From assembly GCA_945860565.1 (NCBI GenBank), contig CAMAQS010000009.1:1-50609 (forward strand): a stretch of 50,609 nucleotides of DNA, read 5' to 3'. The notes under the pieces were generated by a model. It made no database searches. It had not been told where the DNA came from and saw nothing but the letters and a program-made list of their open reading frames with translations. Shown in pieces: positions 35,862 to 44,171 of this stretch (position 1 is the first letter of the stretch; the number at the start of each line of letters is the position of its first letter). The DNA is from Chitinophaga pinensis. GTDB lineage: Bacteria; Bacteroidota; Bacteroidia; NS11-12g; UBA955. Both the position numbers and the translations under genes were made by a program.

Positions 35862-37016
35862 TTAATGATGATGTTCTTCTACAGCCATTCCAATGTAAAT
35901 GGCAGATAATAATGTAAATACGAATGCTTGTAAGAATGCTACTAACAATTCCAACATACTCATAAATACCGTAAATACTACACTTAAGGGACTTACAGCA
36001 TATCCAAAAGCTGGACCCATAGATCCAAATATAAAGATTAAACTGAAGAATCCTAAAATGATAATGTGTCCTGCTGTGATATTCGCAAATAAACGCAACA
36101 TCAATACAAAAGGCTTCAATACAACACCCAATATTTCAATAGGAATGATAATGATATACATCCATTTTGGTACATCAGGCATCAAAATATGTTTCCAGTA
36201 GTATTTGTTTCCGTTTATGGTCACGGTTATAAAAACCACCAATGCCAATACCATTGTAACTGCAATGTTTCCTGTAACGTTTGCCCCACCTGGGAAAATT
36301 GGTATCAATCCGAATAAGTTAACAACAAAGATGAAAAAGAATATGGTTAATAGCAAAGGCATGAACTGCATAGAACGGTGTCCAATACTTGGTTTTGCAA
36401 TGTCGTCTCTAATAAACAAAATCAATGGCTCAATTAAATTATAGAAACCTTTTGGCGCTTTTCCTTTTGTTGATGTATAGTGGCGAGACATTCTCAATAC
36501 TACAACCAATAAAAAGATTACCGCAATTATCATGGCAACCACGTTTTTAGAAAGACTTAAATCATAAATGGCTTCGGTATTTGATTCGTTCTCCCAAAGT
36601 ACGTGCCCTTCTTCATTTAACTTAAAACCTTCATAAGGAGAATGTCCATGATGAAAATTAGAAGATGAAAATATTTTTAACCCAGATGATTGAGAATATA
36701 AAATTACTGGCAATGGAATAGAAACTGAACTTTCGCCTTCTCCAAACAAATGCCAATCATGGGCGTCGGAGATGTGATCGAAAATCATTTTACCTGCATC
36801 GAATTTCTTGCTTTCAGCACCATGAGCAGATGCCTCTGCTCCATCGTGGTGGGATGTTTCTTCCGTAACACCATGACTATGAGTGCTGCTGCTGGCTTCA
36901 TTTCCATGCTCTGTACCCTCTGCTTGAAGATAACAGATGGAAAAAATCGCAAAAAAGATAGCAACAAGTTGCTTTGTTAAAAATTTATTTTGCACAAGCC
37001 TATGAATTTCAAGCAT
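35862..37016 (-). CDS. atpB: F1Fo ATP synthase a subunit, with extended N-terminus
   Basis: The ATG at 37016 (MLEIHRLVQNKF), which overlaps the previous gene by 8 bases, is preferred to the track start at 37130; this gives 384 aa. A signal-like helix (LVAIFFAIFSICYLQA) is followed by a histidine-rich segment (THSHGVTEETSHHDG) and an extracytoplasmic domain of about 100 residues (MIFDHISDAHDWHLFGEG). The membrane part contains the essential arginine in FVLMLRLFANITAGHI and ends EEHHH. An N-terminal extension is common in Bacteroidota subunit a, but the histidine run stands out. It forms the proton half-channels. Confidence 0.93.
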   Translation of the reverse strand: MLEIHRLVQNKFLTKQLVAIFFAIFSICYLQAEGTEHGNEASSSTHSHGVTEETSHHDGAEASAHGAESKKFDAGKMIFDHISDAHDWHLFGEGESSVSIPLPVILYSQSSGLKIFSSSNFHHGHSPYEGFKLNEEGHVLWENESNTEAIYDLSLSKNVVAMIIAVIFLLVVVLRMSRHYTSTKGKAPKGFYNLIEPLILFIRDDIAKPSIGHRSMQFMPLLLTIFFFIFVVNLFGLIPIFPGGANVTGNIAVTMVLALVVFITVTINGNKYYWKHILMPDVPKWMYIIIIPIEILGVVLKPFVLMLRLFANITAGHIIILGFFSLIFIFGSMGPAFGYAVSPLSVVFTVFMSMLELLVAFLQAFVFTLLSAIYIGMAVEEHHH

Positions 37017-37407
37017 TTGTATTATTTTTAGATTTCTCTGATTCGGGGCGCAATTTACTACGCATTTCAGAAATATCAAAGAAAAGAAACAAAAGAAAAC
37101 AGATAATATATGCCAACACGAATCCAACATCCTTTTTTTGCTGATTGAACAGGCTGATAAATAGAAAGATAACCACCATTACCAAGCGCAACATAGATCC
37201 AATCATTATTTTTCGAATTCCTGAATTTGGGTTATCCCCTTTTTTCTCGAGTGTAATATAATGGACCAACACAAATACCAACAACAAATACAGAATTGCG
37301 GTGTAAATGGCTGGATTTATTGGGTATTTAGTTACCAAGGTGGCAAAAAAAACACTCAAAGCAGCAGCAGCAGACAGTAAAGAATATTTTATGGTGTAGG
37401 CTTTCAT
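37009..37407 (-). CDS. DUF6168-like four-helix membrane protein
   Basis: A 132-aa protein with four predicted transmembrane helices (YSLLSAAAALSVFFATLV, AIYTAILYLLLVFVLVHYI, MLRLVMVVIFLFISLF, VGFVLAYIICFLLFLFF) and a charged C-terminus (EMRSKLRPESEKSK). It sits between atpZ and atpB, the position of DUF6168 proteins in other Bacteroidota and of AtpI in Proteobacteria. A role in assembling the c-ring or subunit a is inferred from position. The stop overlaps the atpB start. Confidence 0.7.
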   Translation of the reverse strand: MKAYTIKYSLLSAAAALSVFFATLVTKYPINPAIYTAILYLLLVFVLVHYITLEKKGDNPNSGIRKIMIGSMLRLVMVVIFLFISLFNQQKKDVGFVLAYIICFLLFLFFDISEMRSKLRPESEKSKNNTNA

Positions 37408-37408
37408 T

Positions 37409-37621
37409 TTATTTTTTTGTTGTGGTTCGAATCATTACAAACATAGAAGTGATGCTACCAAATAACACTCCCAAAACGGTGAACACTGGAAACTTCCAGT
37501 GTATTACTTGATCCATAATGGTCCCTGCATAGGTAAACAATAAAATTGCAGCTATCATTCGTATGGCCATGCTGGTATATTTTAGGAAACCCCGGCTGTT
37601 ATCTAATTTATTTGACTCCAC
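37409..37621 (-). CDS. atpZ: AtpZ/AtpI family protein
   Basis: A 70-aa membrane protein with two helices (MAIRMIAAILLFTYAGTIMDQVI and FPVFTVLGVLFGSITSMFVMI). The pattern G-x-x-x-D in the first helix and G-x-x-x-G in the second fits the AtpZ/AtpI group encoded at the head of ATP synthase operons. These proteins assist c-ring assembly or magnesium supply. The spacing is 1 base to the next gene and 5 from the bactofilin gene. Confidence 0.82.
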   Translation of the reverse strand: MESNKLDNSRGFLKYTSMAIRMIAAILLFTYAGTIMDQVIHWKFPVFTVLGVLFGSITSMFVMIRTTTKK

Positions 37622-37626
37622 TAGAG

Positions 37627-38004
37627 TTAGTCGTTATTGGAAAATGCTTCCATTTCACATTTCCCATTGAATACTCCACCCTTTTCTATGATAATTTGTT
37701 TTGTACGGATATCCCCCAAAACGCTAGAACGACCTTGGAGAATGGTGGTTTTTTCACACTGTATGTTTCCCTTTACTTCTCCAGCGATGCTAATTTCACT
37801 GCAAGAAATGTTTCCGGTGATTTTTCCCGACTCACCTACAACCAACTTCTGCCCTACTTCCACGTTACCATCAACAATTCCATCGATGCGAATGTCTCCA
37901 TTGCATTGCACATTTCCTTTTATGACAGTACCTGGACCTATTAAGTTAAGTAGTGTTTGACCGATTTGTGTAGATTTTTCTTTGTTTTTGGAACTTCCCA
38001 ACAT
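37627..38004 (-). CDS. Bactofilin (polymer-forming cytoskeletal protein)
   Basis: A 125-aa protein made almost wholly of a beta-helix. It shows the repeating G-N-[VI] pattern: LIGPGTVIKGNVQCNGDIRI, IVDGNVEVGQKLVVG, ITGNISCSEISIAG, and VKGNIQCEKTTI. Bactofilins polymerise without nucleotide and localise cell-wall enzymes, commonly M23 endopeptidases. Here the gene follows a short M23-like membrane protein and precedes the ATP synthase genes by 5 bases. A -7 box 29 bases upstream may drive the whole cluster. Confidence 0.92.
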   Translation of the reverse strand: MLGSSKNKEKSTQIGQTLLNLIGPGTVIKGNVQCNGDIRIDGIVDGNVEVGQKLVVGESGKITGNISCSEISIAGEVKGNIQCEKTTILQGRSSVLGDIRTKQIIIEKGGVFNGKCEMEAFSNND

Positions 38005-38032
38005 AGATTAGTTTATTAATTGATGTAGGGTA

Positions 38033-38040
38033 CAAAGATA
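38033..38040 (-). promoter_or_regulatory. -7 element upstream of bactofilin and the ATP synthase cluster
   Basis: TATCTTTG on the minus strand is an exact TAnnTTTG match located 28 bases before the bactofilin ATG. The -33 region has no clear TTG at the right spacing. It is the only good box found near the head of the atp cluster. Confidence 0.45.
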
Positions 38041-38068
38041 CCCCAATTCTTCGAAACCTAAAAATGGG

Positions 38069-38440
38069 TCAACGATTCAATCTCACAGAAGTAGAATCAT
38101 ACACGCTTTCTTTTTCTGACAATAAATTATTTAAAACCTCGGCTTTGGAATTTTTTACTTCTAGCTCACGTCTTAAATCTTCCAATTGTTGGTTCAATTG
38201 CAGTAACTCCCTTTTATCAGATTTGGAAATTCTACTTGGTATTAAATTTCCAATAGGGGTATAAGCAAAAAGCAAATAAAGAAACAAGGTAAAGAAAATG
38301 ATCAACGCACTAAAAATACTTAAAACGTTGAGAGGATTTAGGCGCACAGAGGCTACTTCGGCAAAAGTATTGTCGTTTATGAGCACAAATCGGTGTTTAT
38401 TCCGAAGTTTTGTAAATATTTTCGCAGTTCGTTTTGCCAT
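38069..38440 (-). CDS. Short membrane coiled-coil protein, M23-peptidase N-terminal half without the peptidase domain
   Basis: A 123-aa protein: a basic cytoplasmic tail (MAKRTAKIFTKLRNKHRFVLINDNTFAEVASVRLNPLN), one transmembrane helix (IFSALIIFFTLFLYLLFAY), then a coiled coil (LLQLNQQLEDLRRELEVKN). The tail and helix look like the N-terminal part of the Bacteroidota M23/LytM peptidases encoded beside bactofilin genes, which run to about 300 aa. Here the protein stops after the coiled coil and no HxGxD or HxH peptidase motif follows. The family assignment is from memory of the N-terminal pattern; the lack of the catalytic domain is seen directly. Confidence 0.7.
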   Translation of the reverse strand: MAKRTAKIFTKLRNKHRFVLINDNTFAEVASVRLNPLNVLSIFSALIIFFTLFLYLLFAYTPIGNLIPSRISKSDKRELLQLNQQLEDLRRELEVKNSKAEVLNNLLSEKESVYDSTSVRLNR

Positions 38441-38507
38441 ATCGCCGAAAATTCTTCGTTATTTTGACAATTAATATTCGAAATTACCGTTTTTAAAGCA
38501 CATATCC

Positions 38508-41126
38508 ATGAAAATGGTATCTATTACTAAGTTAAACCGCATTCTTTTTCTCTTCTTTTTAGGGGGGATGTTCTGGTCTTGCTCTAACCCTCAGAGCTGG
38601 ACGTATAAACAATGGCACAACACTTTGGCGCATTACAATAAGTTTTTTAATGCGGAACAAAAATGGTTGGAAACATTCGACAATGTGCGCGATAACGCAA
38701 AAGAAGACTTTCGTCAACCCATTGAATTGTTTAACTATGGCACGGTGGAATCCCTTCAAGGCAATTTAGCAGCCATGGACGATGTAATCAAACGCGCCAG
38801 CACAATGATCGATAGGCACCCAAAAAGCAAATGGGTAGACGACGCCTATCATTTAACTGCAAAAGCCTATTTGTTAAAGGGGGATGTAAATGCGGCCATC
38901 GATTTATTTGAATTTGTTAACTCGCAATTTACCAACCCCGAAATTAAATATTTAAGCAAACTTTGGACCGTTAGGGCCTTGTTGTTAAAAGGAAAAATAA
39001 TAGATGCTGAAGCTTTGGCCCAATCTCTATTAAACAACAAGGAATTACCAAAAAGCCTTTATACGACTGCACAATTTACCCTTGGAGCCATTTACCACAA
39101 GCAAAAAAAATACACGCAATCGGCGGAATTATTGGAAAAAGCATTGCCAAAACTGACGAATAGAATGGATAAGTACCGCACTTATTTTGCATTGGGTCAG
39201 GCCTATCAAAAATTGGGTAAGTTTGACAAAGCAGAAGTGGCTTATTCTAAAATTCCAAGATACAATCCTCCTTATGAGTTGACTTTTAATGCGCAAATTG
39301 CTCAAGTTGAAATATTGTCGGTGAATGCCAAAAACTATCAACGCACGAATAAAATTTTAAATTCAATGTTGCGTGACGATAAGAACATAGAATATAAAGG
39401 TCAGATTTATTACCGCATGGCTTTAAACGAATTAAATGCAGGAAAACAACCTAAAGCCATAGAGACTTTAAAAACTTCTGTTCGCTATTCGCAACAAGAT
39501 GCGGCACAAAGAACTACTTCTTTTTTGAAGTTGGGAGATTTATACTTTGGCAGTAAATCGTATGAAATTGCTGGACTTTATTACGATTCAGCAAATAAAT
39601 CTTTGGACGAAAAACATCCCGATTTCGAGAAAATATTGGCAAAAAATGCCCAATTAGGGGATTTGTTGACGCATTTGGTCCGCATAAAAAACAACGATTC
39701 ATTGCTAAGAATGGTGAGTGACCGAGATTTTAAAAATGAGAAAATAAAACAGGCTATACAAGCAGAAAAGGATCTTGCAAAATTGGCCGAGAAAAAATCT
39801 AAAGCTGGCAATGCACCCAAACCTGGATTTGGTGGGGGGTTACCCAATCCCAATTTACCAGACGCTGGAATGGGCAATGGAGGGAGTTCCTTTCCATTTT
39901 ATAATTTCAATACTCGAAAATCAGGAATGGCAAGTTTTCAACAATTGTGGGGAAACAGACCCAATTCAAATTTTTGGCGTTACAATGCCAAAATCATGGC
40001 CTCCAATAATTCGGATACCACTGCATCTGAAAATGGACCAGCCACCAATAAAATTGAAGCCATTGACAGCAATATGTTGGCTGGAGTATCAGCAGAAGAA
40101 AGAAAATACTATCTGGGATTGCCTCTTACGCCTTTAATGCAAAAAACGTTAATAAAGGAAATTGAAGAATCTCATTTTAAGTTGGCCGAAATTTATCAAA
40201 ACCGATTAAACGAGCCGCAAGAAGCCATTTTTTATAACCGTGCCCTACTCAGCCGTTATCCGTTGTCTACCTACAAACCACAAACTTTATATAATTTGAT
40301 AAAGCTTTATGGTGCCAACAAAAATGAAGCATTGGCAACTCAATTTACCGATACTTTGCAACAGAAATTCCCTGAAAGCATTTATTTAAAAATGCTTAAA
40401 AATCCCAACACAGTTGAAGTCATCAGAAGTACCAACAATGAAGGTAACATTGCGATTTCTGCAAAATATGATTCTATGGTTTTGGCTTTTCAATTGGGAA
40501 ATTACAAAGAAGCAATTTCCATTAAATTGGCTACCGACAAAAAGTATTCAGGAAATTCATTGCAACCGAGGTTTGATTTTGTCTATGCCGTTTGTTTGTT
40601 GCGTTTGGATGATGCCAAAGCCATACCCATTTTGGAACAACTTACTGTCGATTACACAAATAGCGACGTTTCTGAAAAGGCAAAAACGCTAATTGAGGCT
40701 TACCAACGCATCAAAAATCCCATTGTGGTGGATTCCGCTTTGTTAGATAGTGCAAATGCGTTATATGTTAGCCAAAAAGCAACCGATCCCTTAAATTGTT
40801 TGCTAATTGTTCCCAAAGGCAGCAATTTAAATCTCATAAAATCAGCCATTAGCGACTTAAACAAAAAAGAATTTTCACTTGAAAATATGTTAATAGGTCA
40901 AAATGTGGTTGCCGGAAGTAAATATTTAATTTTAATTGAAAATTTCGAAAACCCGGAAACAGCCAAATTTTATCGGCAGTTTCTATTAAAACAACAATCC
41001 TATTTTAGTGGTAAAGGCTTATTTGAATATTCTGTGGTATGCATTAATCCTGAAAATTTTATACGATTGTCAAAATCCTTTGACTGGCAATCTTATATGG
41101 ATTGGTTTGAAAAGGAAAATCAGTAA
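38508..41126 (+). CDS. sprE: SprE/PorW-like TPR lipoprotein of the type IX secretion system
   Basis: An 872-aa outer-envelope lipoprotein with a signal peptide and lipobox ending FWSC (C25). TPRs fill residues about 100-400 (YHLTAKAYLLKGDVNAAIDLF, YFALGQAYQKLGKFDKAEVAY). A Gly/Pro-rich loop follows, then SSFPFYNFNTRKSGMASFQQ and LWGNRPNSNFWR, a block characteristic of SprE (Flavobacterium johnsoniae) and PorW (Porphyromonas). Those proteins are needed for type IX secretion and gliding. The window also encodes type A and type B T9SS cargo. In this lineage the gene often lies by the bactofilin/atp cluster, as here. Confidence 0.8.
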   Translation: MKMVSITKLNRILFLFFLGGMFWSCSNPQSWTYKQWHNTLAHYNKFFNAEQKWLETFDNVRDNAKEDFRQPIELFNYGTVESLQGNLAAMDDVIKRASTMIDRHPKSKWVDDAYHLTAKAYLLKGDVNAAIDLFEFVNSQFTNPEIKYLSKLWTVRALLLKGKIIDAEALAQSLLNNKELPKSLYTTAQFTLGAIYHKQKKYTQSAELLEKALPKLTNRMDKYRTYFALGQAYQKLGKFDKAEVAYSKIPRYNPPYELTFNAQIAQVEILSVNAKNYQRTNKILNSMLRDDKNIEYKGQIYYRMALNELNAGKQPKAIETLKTSVRYSQQDAAQRTTSFLKLGDLYFGSKSYEIAGLYYDSANKSLDEKHPDFEKILAKNAQLGDLLTHLVRIKNNDSLLRMVSDRDFKNEKIKQAIQAEKDLAKLAEKKSKAGNAPKPGFGGGLPNPNLPDAGMGNGGSSFPFYNFNTRKSGMASFQQLWGNRPNSNFWRYNAKIMASNNSDTTASENGPATNKIEAIDSNMLAGVSAEERKYYLGLPLTPLMQKTLIKEIEESHFKLAEIYQNRLNEPQEAIFYNRALLSRYPLSTYKPQTLYNLIKLYGANKNEALATQFTDTLQQKFPESIYLKMLKNPNTVEVIRSTNNEGNIAISAKYDSMVLAFQLGNYKEAISIKLATDKKYSGNSLQPRFDFVYAVCLLRLDDAKAIPILEQLTVDYTNSDVSEKAKTLIEAYQRIKNPIVVDSALLDSANALYVSQKATDPLNCLLIVPKGSNLNLIKSAISDLNKKEFSLENMLIGQNVVAGSKYLILIENFENPETAKFYRQFLLKQQSYFSGKGLFEYSVVCINPENFIRLSKSFDWQSYMDWFEKENQ

Positions 41127-41161
41127 TTTCAGTTATTTTAGACGCAGAATAAAACTGTGTT

Positions 41162-41190
41162 TTGCGTTCTGCATTCTGTAAGTATATTTG
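41162..41190 (+). promoter_or_regulatory. Promoter of the class A PBP gene
   Basis: TTG at 41162-41164, an 18-base spacer and TATATTTG at 41183-41190 form a near-canonical Bacteroidota promoter. The ATG at 41201 follows after 10 bases. The TTG that the track used as a start codon is in fact the likely -33 element. Confidence 0.65.
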
Positions 41191-41200
41191 TTTCGTAAAT

Positions 41201-43420
41201 ATGTTCCGCGAATTTCGTTTTATTAAAAGTATTTGGATAGGTTTTTCTATCTGTATTGTGTTGGGATTGCTCTTTTTCATTGGGGTTTCTAAAGGCACAT
41301 TTGGAGATATGCCGGAAGTGGCTGAGCTTGAGAATCCAAAAAATTCCCTTAGCTCAGAAATTTATGGTGAGGACGGCGTTTTAATTGGTACATACTACCT
41401 AGAAAACCGAACCAATTCTACCTATTCGGAAATTAGTCCAAACGTTTATAAAGCACTTATCGCCACCGAAGATATCCGCTTTTATGGCCATTCGGGCATT
41501 GATATGAGAGGTACACTTAGGGCCATTCTTAGTTTTGGCAGTGAAGGTGGAGCCAGTACCATTACCCAGCAGTTGTCCAAGAATTTATTTAGTCGTTTCG
41601 AAAAGCCAAAAGGAAAATTGGGACGTATCATGCAAAAATTTAAAGAATGGATTATATCTGTAGAACTGGAAAGACGTTACACAAAAAAAGAAATTTTGGT
41701 GATGTACTTAAATACTGTACCCTTTTCCGGTTTGTCATTTGGAATTAGTGCCGCAAGTAGAGAGTTTTTCGACAAATCACCCAAAGATTTAACCATTGAA
41801 GAATCAGCCGTGTTGGTGGGTATGTTAAAAGCCAATTGGCGTTACAATCCAAAATACAATGCAGACAAATCTTTATCCCGCAGAAACACTGTATTAAATC
41901 AGATGGTAAAATATGATTTATTGAGTGAAGATAGTTTTAATACCCTAAAAACCATCCCCCTAAAACTAAAATACAGATCTGCTTCGATTGAAGGAATGGC
42001 GCCATATTTCAAAACGTATATGGGTGAATACCTGAAAAAATGGTGTAAAGAACACAATTACAATCTTTATCGCAGTGGACTCAAAATTTACACGACCATA
42101 AATAGTGAAATGCAGCAACAAGCTGAAATGGCGGTGCGCAAACACATGACCGCTTTTCAACCTAAATTCGAAAAAAGTTGGGGCAAAGAAAAACCATGGA
42201 GATATATCACCGACCGGAAAGTCATTCCAAATTTCATTGAAGATGCTCTGAAAAAAACAGAACGCTATAGAATTTTACAAGCCGAATTGGGCAATAATCC
42301 TGAAAAAATCATTGCCGAATTGAAAAAACCGGTCAAAATGACCCTTTTTTCGTGGAATGGAGAAAAAGATACCTTCATGAGTCCTTACGACAGCATGTCC
42401 TATATTAAAAAAATATTGCATGCAGGATTTATTGCTATCGACCCTCAAACAGGTTATGTAAAAGCTTGGGTTGGAGGCATTGATCACAAGTTCTTCAAAT
42501 ACGACCATGTGAATGTGAAAGCCAGAAGACAGGTGGGTTCTACTTTTAAACCCTTGGTTTATGCTACTGCCATTGACATTAACAAATTTACACCTTGTAC
42601 CGAGTTTCCTAGAGAACGGACCGCATTTTACAGTGGTGGACAAGAATGGTCTCCTCGAAATTTTGATGGTTCTTCTGGGGGGATTTGGACAATGTGGAAG
42701 GGATTGGCATTGTCAGACAATTTAATCACAGCGCAAATAATGAAAAGTCTTGGAGATGATGCTCCCGATTTAGTCGTGCAATTTGCAGAAAGAGTGGGAA
42801 TTGAAAAAAATACTTTACCTAAAGTACCATCCATTTGCTTGGGAACCGTAGAATTAAGTCCTTTTGAAATGGCATCGGCCTATTCTGCTTTTGCAAACAA
42901 AGGAATGTGGATAGAACCGTCATTTTTAACCCGAATAGAAGACAAAGACGGCAACGTTTTGGAAGAATTTCAATCACCAAAACATGACCAAGTTTTGAGT
43001 GAAGAAAAAGCCTATATCATGGTGAATTTATTGGAGCGTGTGGTAAATCGTGGAACAGCAGCTGGTGTTAAATGGAAATACGAAATTGAAGGAAGCATTG
43101 GTGGTAAAACAGGAACCACACAAGGTGCTGCAGACGGTTGGTTTATGGGAATTACCAAAAACCTGGTTTGCGCCACCTGGGTCGGTGCGGATGATCCAAC
43201 AGTGCGTATTCGCGGAGCAGCATTGGGACAAGGTTCTCAAATGGCCATGCCTATTTATGGATATTTTATGCATGGAATTCAAAAAAATACGACTTTCAAA
43301 TATAAAGCAGAACCGTTTGACCTGCCCGAAAATTACAATCCCGATTTATTTAATTGCGATAAATCCAAAAGCAGTCAAATTGATGGGGTACCCATAGAAG
43401 TGCCTGGACTAGGCGAGTAA
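41201..43420 (+). CDS. Class A penicillin-binding protein 1A (transglycosylase/transpeptidase)
   Basis: The ATG at 41201 (MFREFRF), downstream of the promoter, gives 739 aa. A cytoplasmic stub and one transmembrane helix (SIWIGFSICIVLGLLFFIGVS) precede the GT51 glycosyltransferase domain: IATEDIRFYGHSGIDMRGTLRA with the catalytic Glu, GGASTITQQLSKNLF, and LEERRYTKKEIL-like ELERRYTKKEILVMYLN. The transpeptidase has SxxK in VGSTFKPLVYA, SDN in ALSDNLITAQ and KTG in GGKTGTTQGAADGWFMG. It polymerises and crosslinks peptidoglycan in the periplasm. All catalytic motifs are intact. Confidence 0.95.
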   Translation: MFREFRFIKSIWIGFSICIVLGLLFFIGVSKGTFGDMPEVAELENPKNSLSSEIYGEDGVLIGTYYLENRTNSTYSEISPNVYKALIATEDIRFYGHSGIDMRGTLRAILSFGSEGGASTITQQLSKNLFSRFEKPKGKLGRIMQKFKEWIISVELERRYTKKEILVMYLNTVPFSGLSFGISAASREFFDKSPKDLTIEESAVLVGMLKANWRYNPKYNADKSLSRRNTVLNQMVKYDLLSEDSFNTLKTIPLKLKYRSASIEGMAPYFKTYMGEYLKKWCKEHNYNLYRSGLKIYTTINSEMQQQAEMAVRKHMTAFQPKFEKSWGKEKPWRYITDRKVIPNFIEDALKKTERYRILQAELGNNPEKIIAELKKPVKMTLFSWNGEKDTFMSPYDSMSYIKKILHAGFIAIDPQTGYVKAWVGGIDHKFFKYDHVNVKARRQVGSTFKPLVYATAIDINKFTPCTEFPRERTAFYSGGQEWSPRNFDGSSGGIWTMWKGLALSDNLITAQIMKSLGDDAPDLVVQFAERVGIEKNTLPKVPSICLGTVELSPFEMASAYSAFANKGMWIEPSFLTRIEDKDGNVLEEFQSPKHDQVLSEEKAYIMVNLLERVVNRGTAAGVKWKYEIEGSIGGKTGTTQGAADGWFMGITKNLVCATWVGADDPTVRIRGAALGQGSQMAMPIYGYFMHGIQKNTTFKYKAEPFDLPENYNPDLFNCDKSKSSQIDGVPIEVPGLGE

Positions 43421-43497
43421 TATTGCGAAAATTGCAATTCTTTTTGGATAAATTAATCTGTTAAATGGGGATTTAATCTCTGAATTGGAGTTTATTA

Positions 43498-44076
43498 TCA
43501 TTTATCATTTTCTTCTTTTGGATGGATGTATTCCTCGGTAAAATGTTCCTTGGTTTTTGGCTGAGAGAATTTATCCTGATTGTATTCTTGAGATTTGCCT
43601 TTAGGAATAGACAAGGAATTCCATTGGTCATTCACAATGAGTTTTGAAAGAAATATCATTTGTCCAATGTGATATGGATAATGGGCCAGTTGCCTATTTA
43701 TAGCCTCCACTACAGTATGACCCTGATTGCGGATATAGATTATGGTAGTTAAATCCTCGGTTTTGAGCGCAGTTAACGTCCCCAAAAAACAAACCCATCC
43801 CCTATTCCAAGCTTCCCAAACTTCTTCTGGACTGTTAAAGTCTGCTTCAAATTCTGCTTCTCTGTTGCGCCACTCTTTTTCACCATCGGTGGTTAGAAAG
43901 TCCGTCCATCTAGACAACATATTACCAGACAAATGTTTAACAATCACAGCTAAACTGTTGCTTTCTTCATTTGGCGTATAAAAAAACTGCGTTTCAGGCA
44001 TTTGATTTAAGGCCTTTTCTCCCAAAAGTTTATAATACTGAAATTGTTTAATAACGCTTTCCAAATAATCTTCCAT
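43498..44076 (-). CDS. DUF1572/DinB-like protein
   Basis: A 192-aa soluble four-helix protein of the DinB superfamily. LESVIKQFQYYKLLGEKAL starts the first helix, VKHLSGNMLSRWTDFL carries a likely metal-binding His, and INRQLAHYPYHIGQMIFLSK two more, the usual His triad of this fold. The C-terminal 30 residues are a charged tail. Members include metal-dependent thiol transferases, but for DUF1572 no function is established. It is flanked by pbp1a and creD, with no evident link. Confidence 0.82.
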   Translation of the reverse strand: MEDYLESVIKQFQYYKLLGEKALNQMPETQFFYTPNEESNSLAVIVKHLSGNMLSRWTDFLTTDGEKEWRNREAEFEADFNSPEEVWEAWNRGWVCFLGTLTALKTEDLTTIIYIRNQGHTVVEAINRQLAHYPYHIGQMIFLSKLIVNDQWNSLSIPKGKSQEYNQDKFSQPKTKEHFTEEYIHPKEENDK

Positions 44077-44121
44077 GGGTTAAAATTAAGTCTAAAATTG
44101 AGAATTTTTTATGTCCAAAAT

Positions 44122-44161
44122 AAAAAAAGGTGTCCCACTATTCACACGTAAGACACCTTTT
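44122..44161 (-). terminator. Intrinsic terminator of creD
   Basis: AAAAGGTGTC and GACACCTTTT pair over 10 bases around a 17-base loop. On the minus strand the stem is followed by a run of T, right for ending the creD transcript before the next minus-strand gene. Confidence 0.75.
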
Positions 44162-44171
44162 AATTTAAAAT

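Noticed and set aside
38005-38068. Remnant of an M23 peptidase domain after the short coiled-coil gene
   Set aside because: Only 64 bases separate the stop from bactofilin and they show no HxGxD or HxH coding in any frame, so there is no pseudogene remnant.
43422-43446. Weak terminator after the PBP gene
   Set aside because: ATTGC/GCAAT gives only a 5-bp stem, followed by a short T run; not strong enough to call.
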